From: Maricaulis sp965228215
GTDB lineage: Bacteria > Pseudomonadota > Alphaproteobacteria > Caulobacterales > Maricaulaceae
DNA length: 64,000 nt
Direction of reading: 5' to 3'
Assembly: GCA_965228215.1 (NCBI GenBank)
Contig: OZ245800.1
Coordinates: 2,418,001 to 2,482,000 of the forward strand
Shown: piece after piece, positions 9,432-17,838 of the stretch
How positions within the stretch are numbered: the first letter of the stretch is position 1
How the letters are laid out: the number at the start of each line of letters is the position of its first letter
Notes under the pieces: model-generated
Databases searched by the model: none
What the model was told of the DNA's origin: nothing
What the model saw: only the letters and a program-made list of their open reading frames with translations
Program-made: the position numbers and the translations under genes

Positions 9432-9738
9432 CGGCCGTACCCGAGGCCGAGACCATCAGCATCGATCCCTGTTCACCGATCACTTCATAATCGAGATCCA
9501 CGCCAACCACGGCATCTGCACCGAGGCGGGACGCCTCGTCCTCGAGCTCGCGCAGGGCAATTTCCCGCGCTTCGCGGAGGGATTTCTCGTAGGAACCGGA
9601 CCGGCCGCCGACGATGTCGCGAATTCCAGCGAAGAGGTCGCGGAAAAGGTGTGCACCGAGAATGGCCTCGCCGGTCACGACGCCCTTGTATTCTTTGATG
9701 CTGTGCCCTTCGACGGACGGGGTGGTGGTCACGATCAT
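9418..9738 (-). CDS. YbjQ family protein (UPF0145, putative heavy-metal-binding)
   Basis: 106 residues from the ATG at 9738, preceded by a GGAG site; longer in-frame starts would add an N-terminus absent from the family. The sequence MIVTTTPSVEG...GVVTGEAILGAHLFRDLFAGIRDIVGGRSGSYE and LRELEDEASRLGADAVVGVDLDYE is diagnostic of YbjQ/UPF0145. The fold forms ring oligomers; a metal-binding role has been proposed but is not proven. It converges on the MmcQ/YjbR gene with a short 3' overlap. Confidence 0.88.
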   Translation of the reverse strand: MIVTTTPSVEGHSIKEYKGVVTGEAILGAHLFRDLFAGIRDIVGGRSGSYEKSLREAREIALRELEDEASRLGADAVVGVDLDYEVIGEQGSMLMVSASGTAVRIR

Positions 9739-9789
9739 TCCGCTCTCCTGATTGATTGCAGGAGAGTTTAGGCTCCGCAATCGGTGGGA

Positions 9790-10272
9790 TCACGAGGGAA
9801 TATAGTCGAGAATGTCCCGGGCGACATAGACGTCGGGACCGTCCTCGCGGGGACCGCTGCGGACCAGGATTTCCAGGATGGCGCGTTTCTCGCCGGCCGA
9901 GGGGTCGAACTGCACGCCAATTCCGACCGAACTGCCGCGATAGCCGCGTGATCCGAAGGTCTGGCCGACCGACCCGCCGACCCGCACCGGGTCGCGATCA
10001 TTGCCATCACGTCCGCGGCTGACCACGATGAACCATTCGCCGCCATTCGCCAGCGTTACCTCGGCAGCACGGCGCAGGGCCATGTCCTCGGTACGACGGA
10101 TCGACGTGTCGGCACCCGCCTCGAAAATGATACGGAAACGGTCATCCTCGATCCGGGTTTCCGAATAACCGCGGCCGCTATTGCCGGCCGGCGCATAGAC
10201 GGTCGGCGCCGAGGCGCAGGCTCCCAGGGACAGGACGAGACCGGCGATCAGGGCAGGAGTGAAAATGCGCAT
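9790..10272 (-). CDS. Lipoprotein of the CC0125/CC1285 type
   Basis: 160 residues from the ATG at 10272. A lipoprotein signal with lipobox LGAC (Cys about residue 18) begins the protein. The mature part contains GRGYSETRIEDDRFRI and DMALRRAAEVTLANGGEWF, the hallmark of a family of small lipoproteins common in Caulobacterales and relatives. The function of the family is unknown. The signal predicts envelope location. It lies 25 bases downstream of the mutB stop codon and on the same strand, so it may be read from the mutase operon. Confidence 0.75.
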   Translation of the reverse strand: MRIFTPALIAGLVLSLGACASAPTVYAPAGNSGRGYSETRIEDDRFRIIFEAGADTSIRRTEDMALRRAAEVTLANGGEWFIVVSRGRDGNDRDPVRVGGSVGQTFGSRGYRGSSVGIGVQFDPSAGEKRAILEILVRSGPREDGPDVYVARDILDYIPS

Positions 10273-10297
10273 GTCGGTCTCCGGTCCGGCGGTCGAA

Positions 10298-12442
10298 TCA
10301 GGCGTTGGCAGCGACGTCCACATCCATGCGTTCAAGCATGTGGATCGCACTGTCGGCGATGATCGTACCCGGCGGGAAAACGGCCGCAGCACCCATCTGG
10401 CGCAGGACAGGCTCGTCATCCGGCGGGATCACGCCGCCGACGATGATCAGGATATCGTCGCGACCTCGGTCCTGCAAAGCGCTGCGCAATTCGGGCACGA
10501 GGGTCAGGTGGCCGGCGGCCAGCGATGAGGCCGCTGCGGCGTGGACTTTCTCCTCGACCGCGAGGTCGGCGGCTTCTTCCGGCGTCTGGAAGAGCGGACC
10601 GATCACCACATCCCAGCCGAGATCGGAATAGGCCGAGGCCACAACCTTCTGGCCACGATCATGGCCGTCCTGGCCCAGTTTCGCGATCAGGATCTTCGGC
10701 TTGCGGCCGGTGCGCTTGGTGAAGGCCTCGGCGGCGGCCTTGGCCTGGGCGACCTTGTCGTCATTGCCCGCCGCGGTTGCGTAGACACCGGTCACAGCCT
10801 TGATCTTCGCGGTATGGCGATCAAAGGCGCGCTCCATGGCGTCGGAAATCTCGCCCACCGTTGCCTTGGCCCGAGCGGCCGCAACGGAGAGTTCCAGCAG
10901 GTTTCCTTCGCCGCTGTCGGCGGCCTTGGCGAGCGCATCCAGCCGGTTCTCCACCTCGCCGCGATCGCGTTCCTTGCGGAGCTTTTCCAGCTTCTCGATC
11001 TGCTGTTTGCGTACGAGGTAATTGTCGACCTTGAGAACGGGCACGTCCTCTTCCTCGTCGAGACGGAATTTGTTCACCCCGGTGATCGTCTGCTGGCCGC
11101 TGTCGATCATGGCCTGGGTCCGGGCGGCGGCTTCCTCGATGCGCAGTTTGGGAATGCCGGCGTCAATGGCCTTGGCCATGCCGCCCAGCTCATCGACTTC
11201 GGCGATATGTTCCAGGGCCTTGGCTGCCAGGTCGTGCGTCAGTCGTTCGACATAGTGGCTGCCGCCCCACGGATCCGCGCAATCGCAAAGATGCGCTTCG
11301 GTCTGCAGCAGGAGCTGGGTGTTCCGGGCGATGCGGGCAGAGAAATCCGTCGGCAGGGCCAGGGCTTCGTCCAGCGAATTCGTGTGCAGGGACTGGGTAT
11401 GACCGTCGACCGCGGCAATCGCCTCCAGCGCGGTACGGCCGACATTGTTGAACACGTCCTGGGCGGTCAGTGACCAGCCGGAAGTCTGGCAATGCGTGCG
11501 CAGGCAGATCGACTTGTCGCTCTTGGGCGAGAAGCGTTCCCGCACGAGTTTTGCCCACAGGAGGCGCGCGGCGCGCAGTTTGGCGATCTCCATGAAGACA
11601 TTCATGCCGATGCCGAAGAAGAAGCTCAGGCGCGGTGCAAAGGCGTCGACATCCAGCCCTGCCTTCACACCGGTATCGATGTATTCCAGCCCGTCGGCGA
11701 TGGTGTAGGCGAGTTCGAGATCGGCCGGCGCACCGGCTTCCTGCATGTGATAGCCGGAGATCGAGATGGAATTGTATTTCGGCATGTTCTTCGACGTGTA
11801 GGCGAAGATGTCCGAAATGATCCGCATGGAAGGCGAGGGCGGATAGATATAGGTGTTCCGCACCATGAATTCCTTGAGGATGTCGTTCTGGATCGTGCCG
11901 GAGAGCTGTTCCGGTTTCACGCCCTGTTCCTCGGCGGCGACGATGTAGAGCGCCAGTACCGGCAGGACGGCACCGTTCATGGTCATCGAGACGCTCATCT
12001 GATCGAGCGGGATGCCATCAAAGAGCGTGCGCATGTCGTAGATCGAGTCGATCGCCACACCCGCCATGCCCACATCGCCGGAAACGCGCGGATGGTCGCT
12101 GTCATATCCACGATGGGTGGCGAGATCGAAAGCCACCGAGAGACCCTTCTGTCCAGCCGCGAGATTGCGGCGGTAGAAGGCGTTGGAATCCTCGGCCGTG
12201 GAGAAACCGGCATACTGGCGCACCGTCCAGGGACGTTGGCCGTACATGGTCGGATAGGGACCGCGTACAAAGGGCGCAGCTCCGGGAACAGACGCAAGAA
12301 AATCAATCCCTTCGCTGTCATCCGAGCGATATTGCGACCGGATGGGAATACCTTCGGCCGGGGTCCAGACGCGGTCGCCGTTGGAGGGGGTTACCGGGGC
12401 CGGGCCGAGATCGATGGAGGTGAAGTCGGGATGCTGGCTCAT
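10298..12442 (-). CDS. mutB: Methylmalonyl-CoA mutase large (alpha) subunit
   Basis: 714 residues from the ATG at 12442. The N-terminal TIM barrel carries the substrate channel segments (RQYAGFSTAEDSNAFYRRNL, near residue 80) and the C-terminal cobalamin domain carries the base-off DxHxxG motif at Asp592, His594 and Gly597, followed by SSLAAGH. It converts (R)-methylmalonyl-CoA to succinyl-CoA using adenosylcobalamin, completing propionyl-CoA assimilation from odd-chain fatty acids and Val, Ile, Met and Thr. It is translated with mutA, whose stop overlaps this start by four bases. No cobalamin riboswitch is visible upstream of the pair. The partner epimerase and the MeaB chaperone are not in this window. 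Confidence 0.97.
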   Translation of the reverse strand: MSQHPDFTSIDLGPAPVTPSNGDRVWTPAEGIPIRSQYRSDDSEGIDFLASVPGAAPFVRGPYPTMYGQRPWTVRQYAGFSTAEDSNAFYRRNLAAGQKGLSVAFDLATHRGYDSDHPRVSGDVGMAGVAIDSIYDMRTLFDGIPLDQMSVSMTMNGAVLPVLALYIVAAEEQGVKPEQLSGTIQNDILKEFMVRNTYIYPPSPSMRIISDIFAYTSKNMPKYNSISISGYHMQEAGAPADLELAYTIADGLEYIDTGVKAGLDVDAFAPRLSFFFGIGMNVFMEIAKLRAARLLWAKLVRERFSPKSDKSICLRTHCQTSGWSLTAQDVFNNVGRTALEAIAAVDGHTQSLHTNSLDEALALPTDFSARIARNTQLLLQTEAHLCDCADPWGGSHYVERLTHDLAAKALEHIAEVDELGGMAKAIDAGIPKLRIEEAAARTQAMIDSGQQTITGVNKFRLDEEEDVPVLKVDNYLVRKQQIEKLEKLRKERDRGEVENRLDALAKAADSGEGNLLELSVAAARAKATVGEISDAMERAFDRHTAKIKAVTGVYATAAGNDDKVAQAKAAAEAFTKRTGRKPKILIAKLGQDGHDRGQKVVASAYSDLGWDVVIGPLFQTPEEAADLAVEEKVHAAAASSLAAGHLTLVPELRSALQDRGRDDILIIVGGVIPPDDEPVLRQMGAAAVFPPGTIIADSAIHMLERMDVDVAANA

Positions 12443-13866
12443 TGGGCGGCCTCCTCGAAACGGGCTGCCAGATTGACCGCACACAGCGGGCCCTCTTCAG
12501 CGTCCGGCCAGGTATCGGCAGTGTCGACGGGTTTCGGCGCGCTGTCCGGAAACTTTGTGACGCCCAGGATGACGGACTTGCCGTCCGCGATCGCCTTGAA
12601 GCGGGCATCGCGGGCTGTGGCGACCTGGTCACCCAGCCAGCCGTCGGCGATGACACGATGCAGCCCTCCACGCGCCTCGATATCCTGGAAAATCGTCCAG
12701 GAGGCCTGCGCGAGATCTTCGCACAGATGGGCGTGCAGATAACTGCCGGAAGCCGGGTCCGAGACCTTGCCCATATGGCTTTCCTCGGCCAGCAGGATGT
12801 GGAGATTGCGCGCGACGCGGCGACCGAAACCGGTCGGGCGGCCGATCGCATCGGTCAGGGGACGGATCGTAACGGCATCCGCGCCACCCGCGGCAGCGGC
12901 GAAGCCGGCACAGGCATTGCGGATCAGATTCGTCCAGGGATCCTTCGCGCTGAGCATGCGGCCGGACGTACGGGCCTGGATGCTGGCGCGTTGTGCCTTG
13001 ACGCCTGCGCCATAGCTTGCAGCGATACGGGTCCAGATCCGGCGTGCGGCCCGCAGTTTCGCGATGCTCAGATGAATATCGGTATCGGCAGCGAGACGGA
13101 TCTCGATCATGCCTAGCGCCTCATCGCAGCCGATACCCGCATCCATGAGGACGCGCATATAGGCTGCGCCCGCGGCAACCATGACGGCCAGTTCCTGGGC
13201 CTCGGTGCCGCCGGCCTCGTGTACGAACGCCGCGTCACAGCGCACGACTTTCAAATGCGGGAAGGCGGCGCCGGCCAGTTGAGCGATATCCGCCAGCCGT
13301 TCCACGGCCTGGCCGTCGAGCTCAGTCGCTGCACAGGCCGCCGACTCGATCGGGCTGAGTCCAAGTCCGCCACGCACCGCCTCGCCATCAAGGCGCCGGC
13401 GTGCGAACAGCGTCAGCAGGCTGTCGGCCAGGTGGGATTGTTGTGAGATCGCATCCAGATGGACTGGGGCAAGGGACATGTCGACGCCCTTCAGACAGGC
13501 GTCCAGATCGTCGAGATCATCCAGCTTCACGCCGAAACGGCCGGTCGGGTCCAGGCGCAGCTCAAGCTCGGACACTCCGCCCATGAGATCTGCCAGGGCA
13601 GCGTCATTGGCCGCTGCCGGATCGGCTTCCACGAGCGTCTGGCGCATGCCCCAGGGCAGGTAGAGATCGCGCTCCTGACCGTCCACGGCGCCGCTGCCCT
13701 CCGGCCGGTCGCAGAAGACCGGGCCGCGCGAGATACCGTCTTCGGTGGACCGGTTCAGGGTCTCGTCGAAATCGGCGCCGCGCAGGGCCTTCTCCGCGAG
13801 GACACGCCAGTCCTCGTCGGTCTTGGCCGGGAAATCCCCGGCGAGGGCGTGGATAGTGTCGGTCAT
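12439..13866 (-). CDS. mutA: Methylmalonyl-CoA mutase small (beta) subunit
   Basis: 475 residues, homologous along its length to the mutase TIM barrel (FPAKTDEDWRVLAEKALRGADF at the start; GTEAQELAVMVAAGAAYMR in the middle). It has no DxHxxG motif and ends where the barrel ends, so it lacks the cobalamin-like domain that classical small subunits (about 620 residues) retain in degenerate form. It would act as a non-catalytic partner in the heterodimer with MutB. First gene of the mutAB pair; divergent from the DUF2793 gene 153 bases away. Confidence 0.92.
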   Translation of the reverse strand: MTDTIHALAGDFPAKTDEDWRVLAEKALRGADFDETLNRSTEDGISRGPVFCDRPEGSGAVDGQERDLYLPWGMRQTLVEADPAAANDAALADLMGGVSELELRLDPTGRFGVKLDDLDDLDACLKGVDMSLAPVHLDAISQQSHLADSLLTLFARRRLDGEAVRGGLGLSPIESAACAATELDGQAVERLADIAQLAGAAFPHLKVVRCDAAFVHEAGGTEAQELAVMVAAGAAYMRVLMDAGIGCDEALGMIEIRLAADTDIHLSIAKLRAARRIWTRIAASYGAGVKAQRASIQARTSGRMLSAKDPWTNLIRNACAGFAAAAGGADAVTIRPLTDAIGRPTGFGRRVARNLHILLAEESHMGKVSDPASGSYLHAHLCEDLAQASWTIFQDIEARGGLHRVIADGWLGDQVATARDARFKAIADGKSVILGVTKFPDSAPKPVDTADTWPDAEEGPLCAVNLAARFEEAAQ

Positions 13867-14019
13867 GGGGCGGGTCCAGGATTGCTGTCCGGGTGTTTGG
13901 CCGGAGAAAAGGCGCGCATGCGTCGTGCGTCAAGTCCGGATCTGAGCATGGATATCCGGCCAGCCTGTCCGACAGCGGCAATTCTCGCCCAGACTCTCCC
14001 GTCTGATTTGGAGGAATTC

Positions 14020-14763
14020 ATGGACGTCAGCACGCAAACGAGCCCCAAACTGGACCTGCCCCTGGTCATGCCCGACCAGGCCCAGAAACATGTTACCGTC
14101 AATGAGAGCCTCTTGCGGCTGGACGCGCTGGTTCAGCTCACGGTCCGGAGTCGAAGCGTGTCAAGCCAGCCAGCTGCGCCGGACGATGGCGATGTCTGGA
14201 TTTTGCCCGGACCTGCGACGGGCGAAGCCTGGGTTCATCTGCCCGAAGGCAGTCTTGCGGTCTGGCGGGACGGGTTATGGTCATCCATCACTCCGGAGGA
14301 GGGCTGGCGTGCCTGGTGCCGCGACGAGGCCCTGATGATTCACTTCACGAATGGACATTGGCGGGCCGCAGCCTCCGACCGGATCCTCGCGCAGGGCGAA
14401 GCCGGGGCGTCGGTGCGGGCTATCGTGATCGAACACATCGAGACAGGACTGTCGGGCACTGAGGTCGTGACGGCCGCGGTCATTCCCGCTCGCAGTGTCG
14501 TGTTCTGCGTCAGCGTGCGCACGCTGAACAGTATCAGCGGTGCACAAAGCTTCGATTGCGGCATAGCCGGCGAGAGGTCGAAATTCGGAGGTTCACTGGG
14601 CTGCGCTGCCGGTGCGAGCAATCTCGGTGTGATCGGGCCCACAGCCTTCTATGCGGACACGCCGGTCAGGCTGCATGCCAATGGCGGGGCGTTTGCCGGC
14701 GGTCGTGTCGGGCTGGCGATTCATGCCTGGACGGCAGAGGCCATTCCCCCGGACGTGTCCTAG
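14020..14763 (+). CDS. DUF2793 domain protein
   Basis: 247 residues from the ATG at 14020 behind GGAGG. The N-terminal half (LVMPDQAQKHVTVNESLLRLDALVQL, about 17-42, then DGDVWILPGPATGEAWVHLP and WRAWCRDEALMIHF) is the DUF2793 domain, known from phage-like and gene-transfer-agent-associated proteins in alphaproteobacteria as well as solitary genes. The C-terminal half, rich in Gly and Ala (FDCGIAGERSKFGGSLG...YADTPVRLHANGG), resembles a phage tail-fibre-like beta structure. No other phage gene is nearby, so it is a solitary copy. Its stop codon overlaps the convergent proline iminopeptidase gene by four bases. Confidence 0.75.
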   Translation: MDVSTQTSPKLDLPLVMPDQAQKHVTVNESLLRLDALVQLTVRSRSVSSQPAAPDDGDVWILPGPATGEAWVHLPEGSLAVWRDGLWSSITPEEGWRAWCRDEALMIHFTNGHWRAAASDRILAQGEAGASVRAIVIEHIETGLSGTEVVTAAVIPARSVVFCVSVRTLNSISGAQSFDCGIAGERSKFGGSLGCAAGASNLGVIGPTAFYADTPVRLHANGGAFAGGRVGLAIHAWTAEAIPPDVS

Positions 14764-15788
14764 GCCCGGCCGCGCAATTCCCGCACCAGGCCGGCCATCA
14801 CGTCATTGAGCGCCAATTGCACAGTCTCGGTCATGCCATGCCCGTTGACCGGAACCATGGTCAGCTCGGCATGCGGACAGGCGTTTGCGAGCCTCACTGC
14901 GCTCTCTGCCGGACAGACCATGTCATAGCGGCTGTGAAGGATGCGCATCGGCGTATTGGCAAGCTGGCGCGCGTGATCGATGAGCTGATTTTCGTCCAGG
15001 AAACAGTCATTGAGGAAATAATGGGCCTCGATCATCGAATGGGCCGCCACGAACGCCGCGCCGCGGTCGGCCAGTCCCTTGCGCACATCCTCGGGTGAGT
15101 GTTCCAGGTAGGAGAAACGGTCCTCGAATTCGGTCCAGCGATAGAGGGTCGATTTGCGCAATTCGCCGAGGCTGGCCTTCGGATCCGAAAGGCGATTGAG
15201 GGCCACGAAACGGTCGGCCTGTTCGCGCTGCATGTCCTCGAAACACCATTGCATGATGCTGCGCGGGGTCTTGCGATGGCGTTCCGGTACCGGGGCGATG
15301 AAATCCTCCCAGGCTTCCGGGAAGAAACGCGCGACGCCGTCCGGGCTGTGCCACCAGTCGAGTTCGCGCCGCGTGGCCAGGAAAACCGCCTCGACCACGA
15401 CGGCCAGGGCACGTTCCGGAAAGGCTTCCGCATAGGCAAGGGCGAGCGTTGAACCCCAGGACGGGCCGAACACGATCCAGGCATCGATCTCCAGCTTCTG
15501 CCGCAGCGCCTCGATATCGTCGATCAGGTGGGCGGTTGTGTTGCCCGCGAGCGAAAGATGGGGGCTCGACCGGCCGGCACCACGCTGGTCGAACAGTGTC
15601 ATGTTGAACAGGGCCGGATCGAACATGCGACGATATTTCGGCGCACAACCTGAACCGGGGCCGCCATGCAGGAAGAGCAGGGGCAGGCCCTCCTCGTTGC
15701 CGCATTGTTCCCAGTAGAGGACATGCCCGTCCGAGACGGTCATGTCGCCTGCGCGCCGGGCGCTGGTTTCGGGATGGAAATGCGTCAT
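14760..15788 (-). CDS. pip: Proline iminopeptidase (prolyl aminopeptidase)
   Basis: 342 residues, S33-family alpha/beta hydrolase that removes N-terminal proline from peptides. HGGPGSGCAP at 41-50 supplies the oxyanion hole and is diagnostic; FDQRGAGRS follows. The nucleophile is Ser110 in GPSWGS; most family members have GGSWGS, so Gly is replaced by Pro beside the serine. The Asp (HSRYDMVCP) and His (NGHGMT) of the triad are present. Cytoplasmic, no signal peptide. Convergent with the DUF2793 gene. Confidence 0.92.
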   Translation of the reverse strand: MTHFHPETSARRAGDMTVSDGHVLYWEQCGNEEGLPLLFLHGGPGSGCAPKYRRMFDPALFNMTLFDQRGAGRSSPHLSLAGNTTAHLIDDIEALRQKLEIDAWIVFGPSWGSTLALAYAEAFPERALAVVVEAVFLATRRELDWWHSPDGVARFFPEAWEDFIAPVPERHRKTPRSIMQWCFEDMQREQADRFVALNRLSDPKASLGELRKSTLYRWTEFEDRFSYLEHSPEDVRKGLADRGAAFVAAHSMIEAHYFLNDCFLDENQLIDHARQLANTPMRILHSRYDMVCPAESAVRLANACPHAELTMVPVNGHGMTETVQLALNDVMAGLVRELRGRA

Positions 15789-15853
15789 GCCTGACCCGAT
15801 GCAAATGCCTGGAGATCAGCCTAGCGGGCCGGTCGATTCAGGCAATGAGTATT

Positions 15854-16330
15854 CTATCTCGCGCCTGCAGCCTGGGCCGACAGGGCCAGACGGCTCTGGG
15901 TTTCCAGCCCCGCGAGATCGAGCTCGTCTCGCTGGTCGTGCCGATTGCCGCCATAGAGCGTGGTCGTGTGCCAGGCACAGATGGTCTCGCCGTCAGCGCT
16001 GGTTTTCAGCAGGGCCTCGACTTCGTGCACCAGCACATCCGGTCCTTCGGCAATCGGCGTGTAGACCGGGATGACCGGAGCGCCGGACAGGCCGGTTTCG
16101 ACCCGGTTCCTGGCATCGTCCAGGTCAAGCGGGCAGGCCTGGAGCGCATCATACGCATCGGTGAGATTGATCACGGCGTAAAGCAATTCGGGACGCAGGC
16201 CGGCAGCCTCGGCCTGAGGCGTGGCGATCCAGCCCGCATCGCGCATTGCCGGCAGGGCCTGTACCACGCCCGTTGCCAGGACGGCGGCCGTTATGAGCGC
16301 GCCGAGAGCGCGGCCCGTATCCGAAGTCAT
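15854..16330 (-). CDS. Hypothetical secreted protein
   Basis: 158 residues, ATG at 16330 preceded by GGGGGAT. A hydrophobic N-terminal segment (about 8-27, ALGALITAAVLATGVVQALP) looks like a signal peptide or anchor. The remaining part has two cysteines (CPLDLDDARN, ICAWHTTTLYGGN) that could form a disulfide. No family recognised. It is followed on the same strand, about 70 bases downstream, by the start region of the proline iminopeptidase gene. Confidence 0.55.
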   Translation of the reverse strand: MTSDTGRALGALITAAVLATGVVQALPAMRDAGWIATPQAEAAGLRPELLYAVINLTDAYDALQACPLDLDDARNRVETGLSGAPVIPVYTPIAEGPDVLVHEVEALLKTSADGETICAWHTTTLYGGNRHDQRDELDLAGLETQSRLALSAQAAGAR

Positions 16331-16428
16331 CTATCCCCCCTCGGGATGCCGCGATGCGGCTTCTTCCCGGGAATCTATACAGACGCCAATTCGGGGTCCA
16401 GCATGCTTGTCGGGATGGCTGCAGTCGC

Positions 16429-16854
16429 CTAGCGCAAAACACCGCGATGACGCAGGCGCAGGGTTCCCGCGACCATGAGAATGGCCGCAATATTGAAGAT
16501 CATGTCGCGTACGCCGATGGCGCCCCAGTCGAGTTCGGTGCTCAGATGGGCGATGACTGGATCCGCGGCATTGATCACCCAGAAGGCGATGTCCACACCG
16601 GCGGCAAAGATCGCGCTGAACACGGCCAGTCGGCGACGTAACCAGACCAGAATTCCGGTCGCCAGATAGGCCAGCGTGTAGATGATCGAGGCGACAAAGG
16701 GCAGTACCGGAACAGCCGCCATCTGCCGCAATGTCTCGGCATCGAAGCCCAGTCCGGACTCCAATCCCGATTGCGCCGCGAAAACGACGATGATGAGCCA
16801 GCCGGTATAGCAGGCGCGGCCACCGGCCAGCAGTATGACGATCCAGCGCAACAT
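16429..16854 (-). CDS. Hypothetical integral membrane protein (four helices)
   Basis: About 141 residues from the ATG at 16854; a TTG at 16872 would add six residues. Four hydrophobic stretches are visible (WIVILLAGGRACYTGWLIIV; VPVLPFVASIIYTLAYLATG; LAVFSAIFAAGVDIAFWVI; DMIFNIAAILMVAG), consistent with a four-helix inner-membrane protein. No catalytic motif. The neighbouring gene at 16961-17374 encodes a protein with similar layout; the two may be distant relatives. Function unknown. Confidence 0.6.
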   Translation of the reverse strand: MLRWIVILLAGGRACYTGWLIIVVFAAQSGLESGLGFDAETLRQMAAVPVLPFVASIIYTLAYLATGILVWLRRRLAVFSAIFAAGVDIAFWVINAADPVIAHLSTELDWGAIGVRDMIFNIAAILMVAGTLRLRHRGVLR

Positions 16855-16960
16855 GGGCCCAGTCCGTGACAATCATCTGCGAACGCAATGCTGCTCCTGC
16901 CCTGCGGGGCATGTCAAAACTGGAATTATGCAGGCAAGGGCGTGGGAATCGCGCGTGGGC

Positions 16961-17374
16961 CTAGTTCAGATATTCGTCGCGGATCAGCAGGAAGAGCAGG
17001 ATCAATCCCCCGGCTTCGGCTGCCATGGTCAGCATGCTGGCGAGGCTTGTTCCGGCCGAAGACAGGAAGATCCAGTCGATGCGTTCCATCAGCGTGCCGA
17101 TGGCAAAGGCGAATACGGTCAGCCAGGACCGGCGCAGCATCAAGAAGACAGCCATGACGAAGCTGAGAGTTGCGGTCCGGTAGATCATGTCCTGCCAGTC
17201 CGGAATGGTGCGGGCCCATTCGAGAATCTCGTTCTCGACACCCGGAAGGACGGGAAGGCCGTGCTTCGCGGCGAGCGAGATCGAGGTCCAATAGCAGAGC
17301 CAGGCGGCCAGGCCCAGAATGAGCGCAAACGCCAGCCAGTACTTGATTGAATAGGACTTCAAAGTCGCAACCAT
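16961..17374 (-). CDS. Hypothetical integral membrane protein
   Basis: About 137 residues from the ATG at 17374 (an ATG at 17398 would give 145); longer in-frame starts would run into the tRNA-Thr gene and are rejected. Hydrophobic stretches include YWLAFALILGLAAWLCYW, ATLSFVMAVFLML, LTVFAFAIGTLM and MAAEAGGLILLFLL. A CTATAGT sequence ends eight bases before the ATG, so the transcript may be nearly leaderless, or the gene may be read through from tRNA-Thr. Function unknown. Confidence 0.6.
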   Translation of the reverse strand: MVATLKSYSIKYWLAFALILGLAAWLCYWTSISLAAKHGLPVLPGVENEILEWARTIPDWQDMIYRTATLSFVMAVFLMLRRSWLTVFAFAIGTLMERIDWIFLSSAGTSLASMLTMAAEAGGLILLFLLIRDEYLN

Positions 17375-17422
17375 GCCCAAACTATAGAGGGCAAACATTA
17401 ATTTGAGGTGCAGGGGAGGAAG

Positions 17423-17497
17423 TGGTGCCGCAGGGGAGAGTTGAACTCCCGACCTCACCCTTACCAAGGGTGCGCTCTACCACTGAGCTACTGCGGC
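17423..17497 (-). tRNA. tRNA-Thr (anticodon GGT)
   Basis: Read on the minus strand, the acceptor GCCGCAG pairs with CTGCGGC, the anticodon arm is CACCC-TTGGTAA-GGGTG with anticodon GGT, and the T arm holds GTTCAAC. The 3' ACCA end is encoded. 75 bases including CCA. Decodes ACC and ACT threonine codons. Confidence 0.96.
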
Positions 17498-17590
17498 CGA
17501 TGCATCGCGACTTCGCGATCGGAAGCCGGGCGTATAATACATGGTCGCCCATCCGCCAAGAGCGTCTTGACGTGACGAGCTGCGTTCGAC

Positions 17591-17773
17591 ATGAGCAATT
17601 GCATGAGCACGAGACCCGAACAGCCGCGGCAGGGCGGCCGCAAAGCAAAGCCGGACAGCAAGGAAGACCGTCTGGCCGACGCGTTGCGCGCCAATCTGCG
17701 CCGCCGCAAGGCGCCGCGCAAAACCGAGACGGACGACGCGCCGGCCACGGAAAAACCGCAGGACGAGTCGTAA
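17591..17773 (+). CDS. Small basic protein upstream of murA
   Basis: 60 residues from the ATG at 17591, or 56 from the ATG at 17603. Strongly charged and disordered-looking; the core SKEDRLADALRANLRRRKA is the sort of short conserved segment found in small proteins encoded next to murA in Caulobacterales-type genomes. No domain or function is recognised. It ends 65 bases before murA and may share its transcript. Confidence 0.6.
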   Translation: MSNCMSTRPEQPRQGGRKAKPDSKEDRLADALRANLRRRKAPRKTETDDAPATEKPQDES

Positions 17774-17838
17774 TCGCGCCGGATTTGGCGCAAACACTGC
17801 CCGGCGATTCAGTTCAGTCGCGGGTTTGAGGAGTAGGC

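Noticed and set aside
11492..12742. Plus-strand open frame of about 416 codons across the mutB/mutA junction
   Set aside because: It overlaps two mutase genes with clear catalytic motifs and shows no protein-like pattern of its own.
13867..14019. Cobalamin riboswitch upstream of mutA
   Set aside because: The interval between the divergent mutA and DUF2793 genes has no B12-box-like sequence and is too short for the full element.
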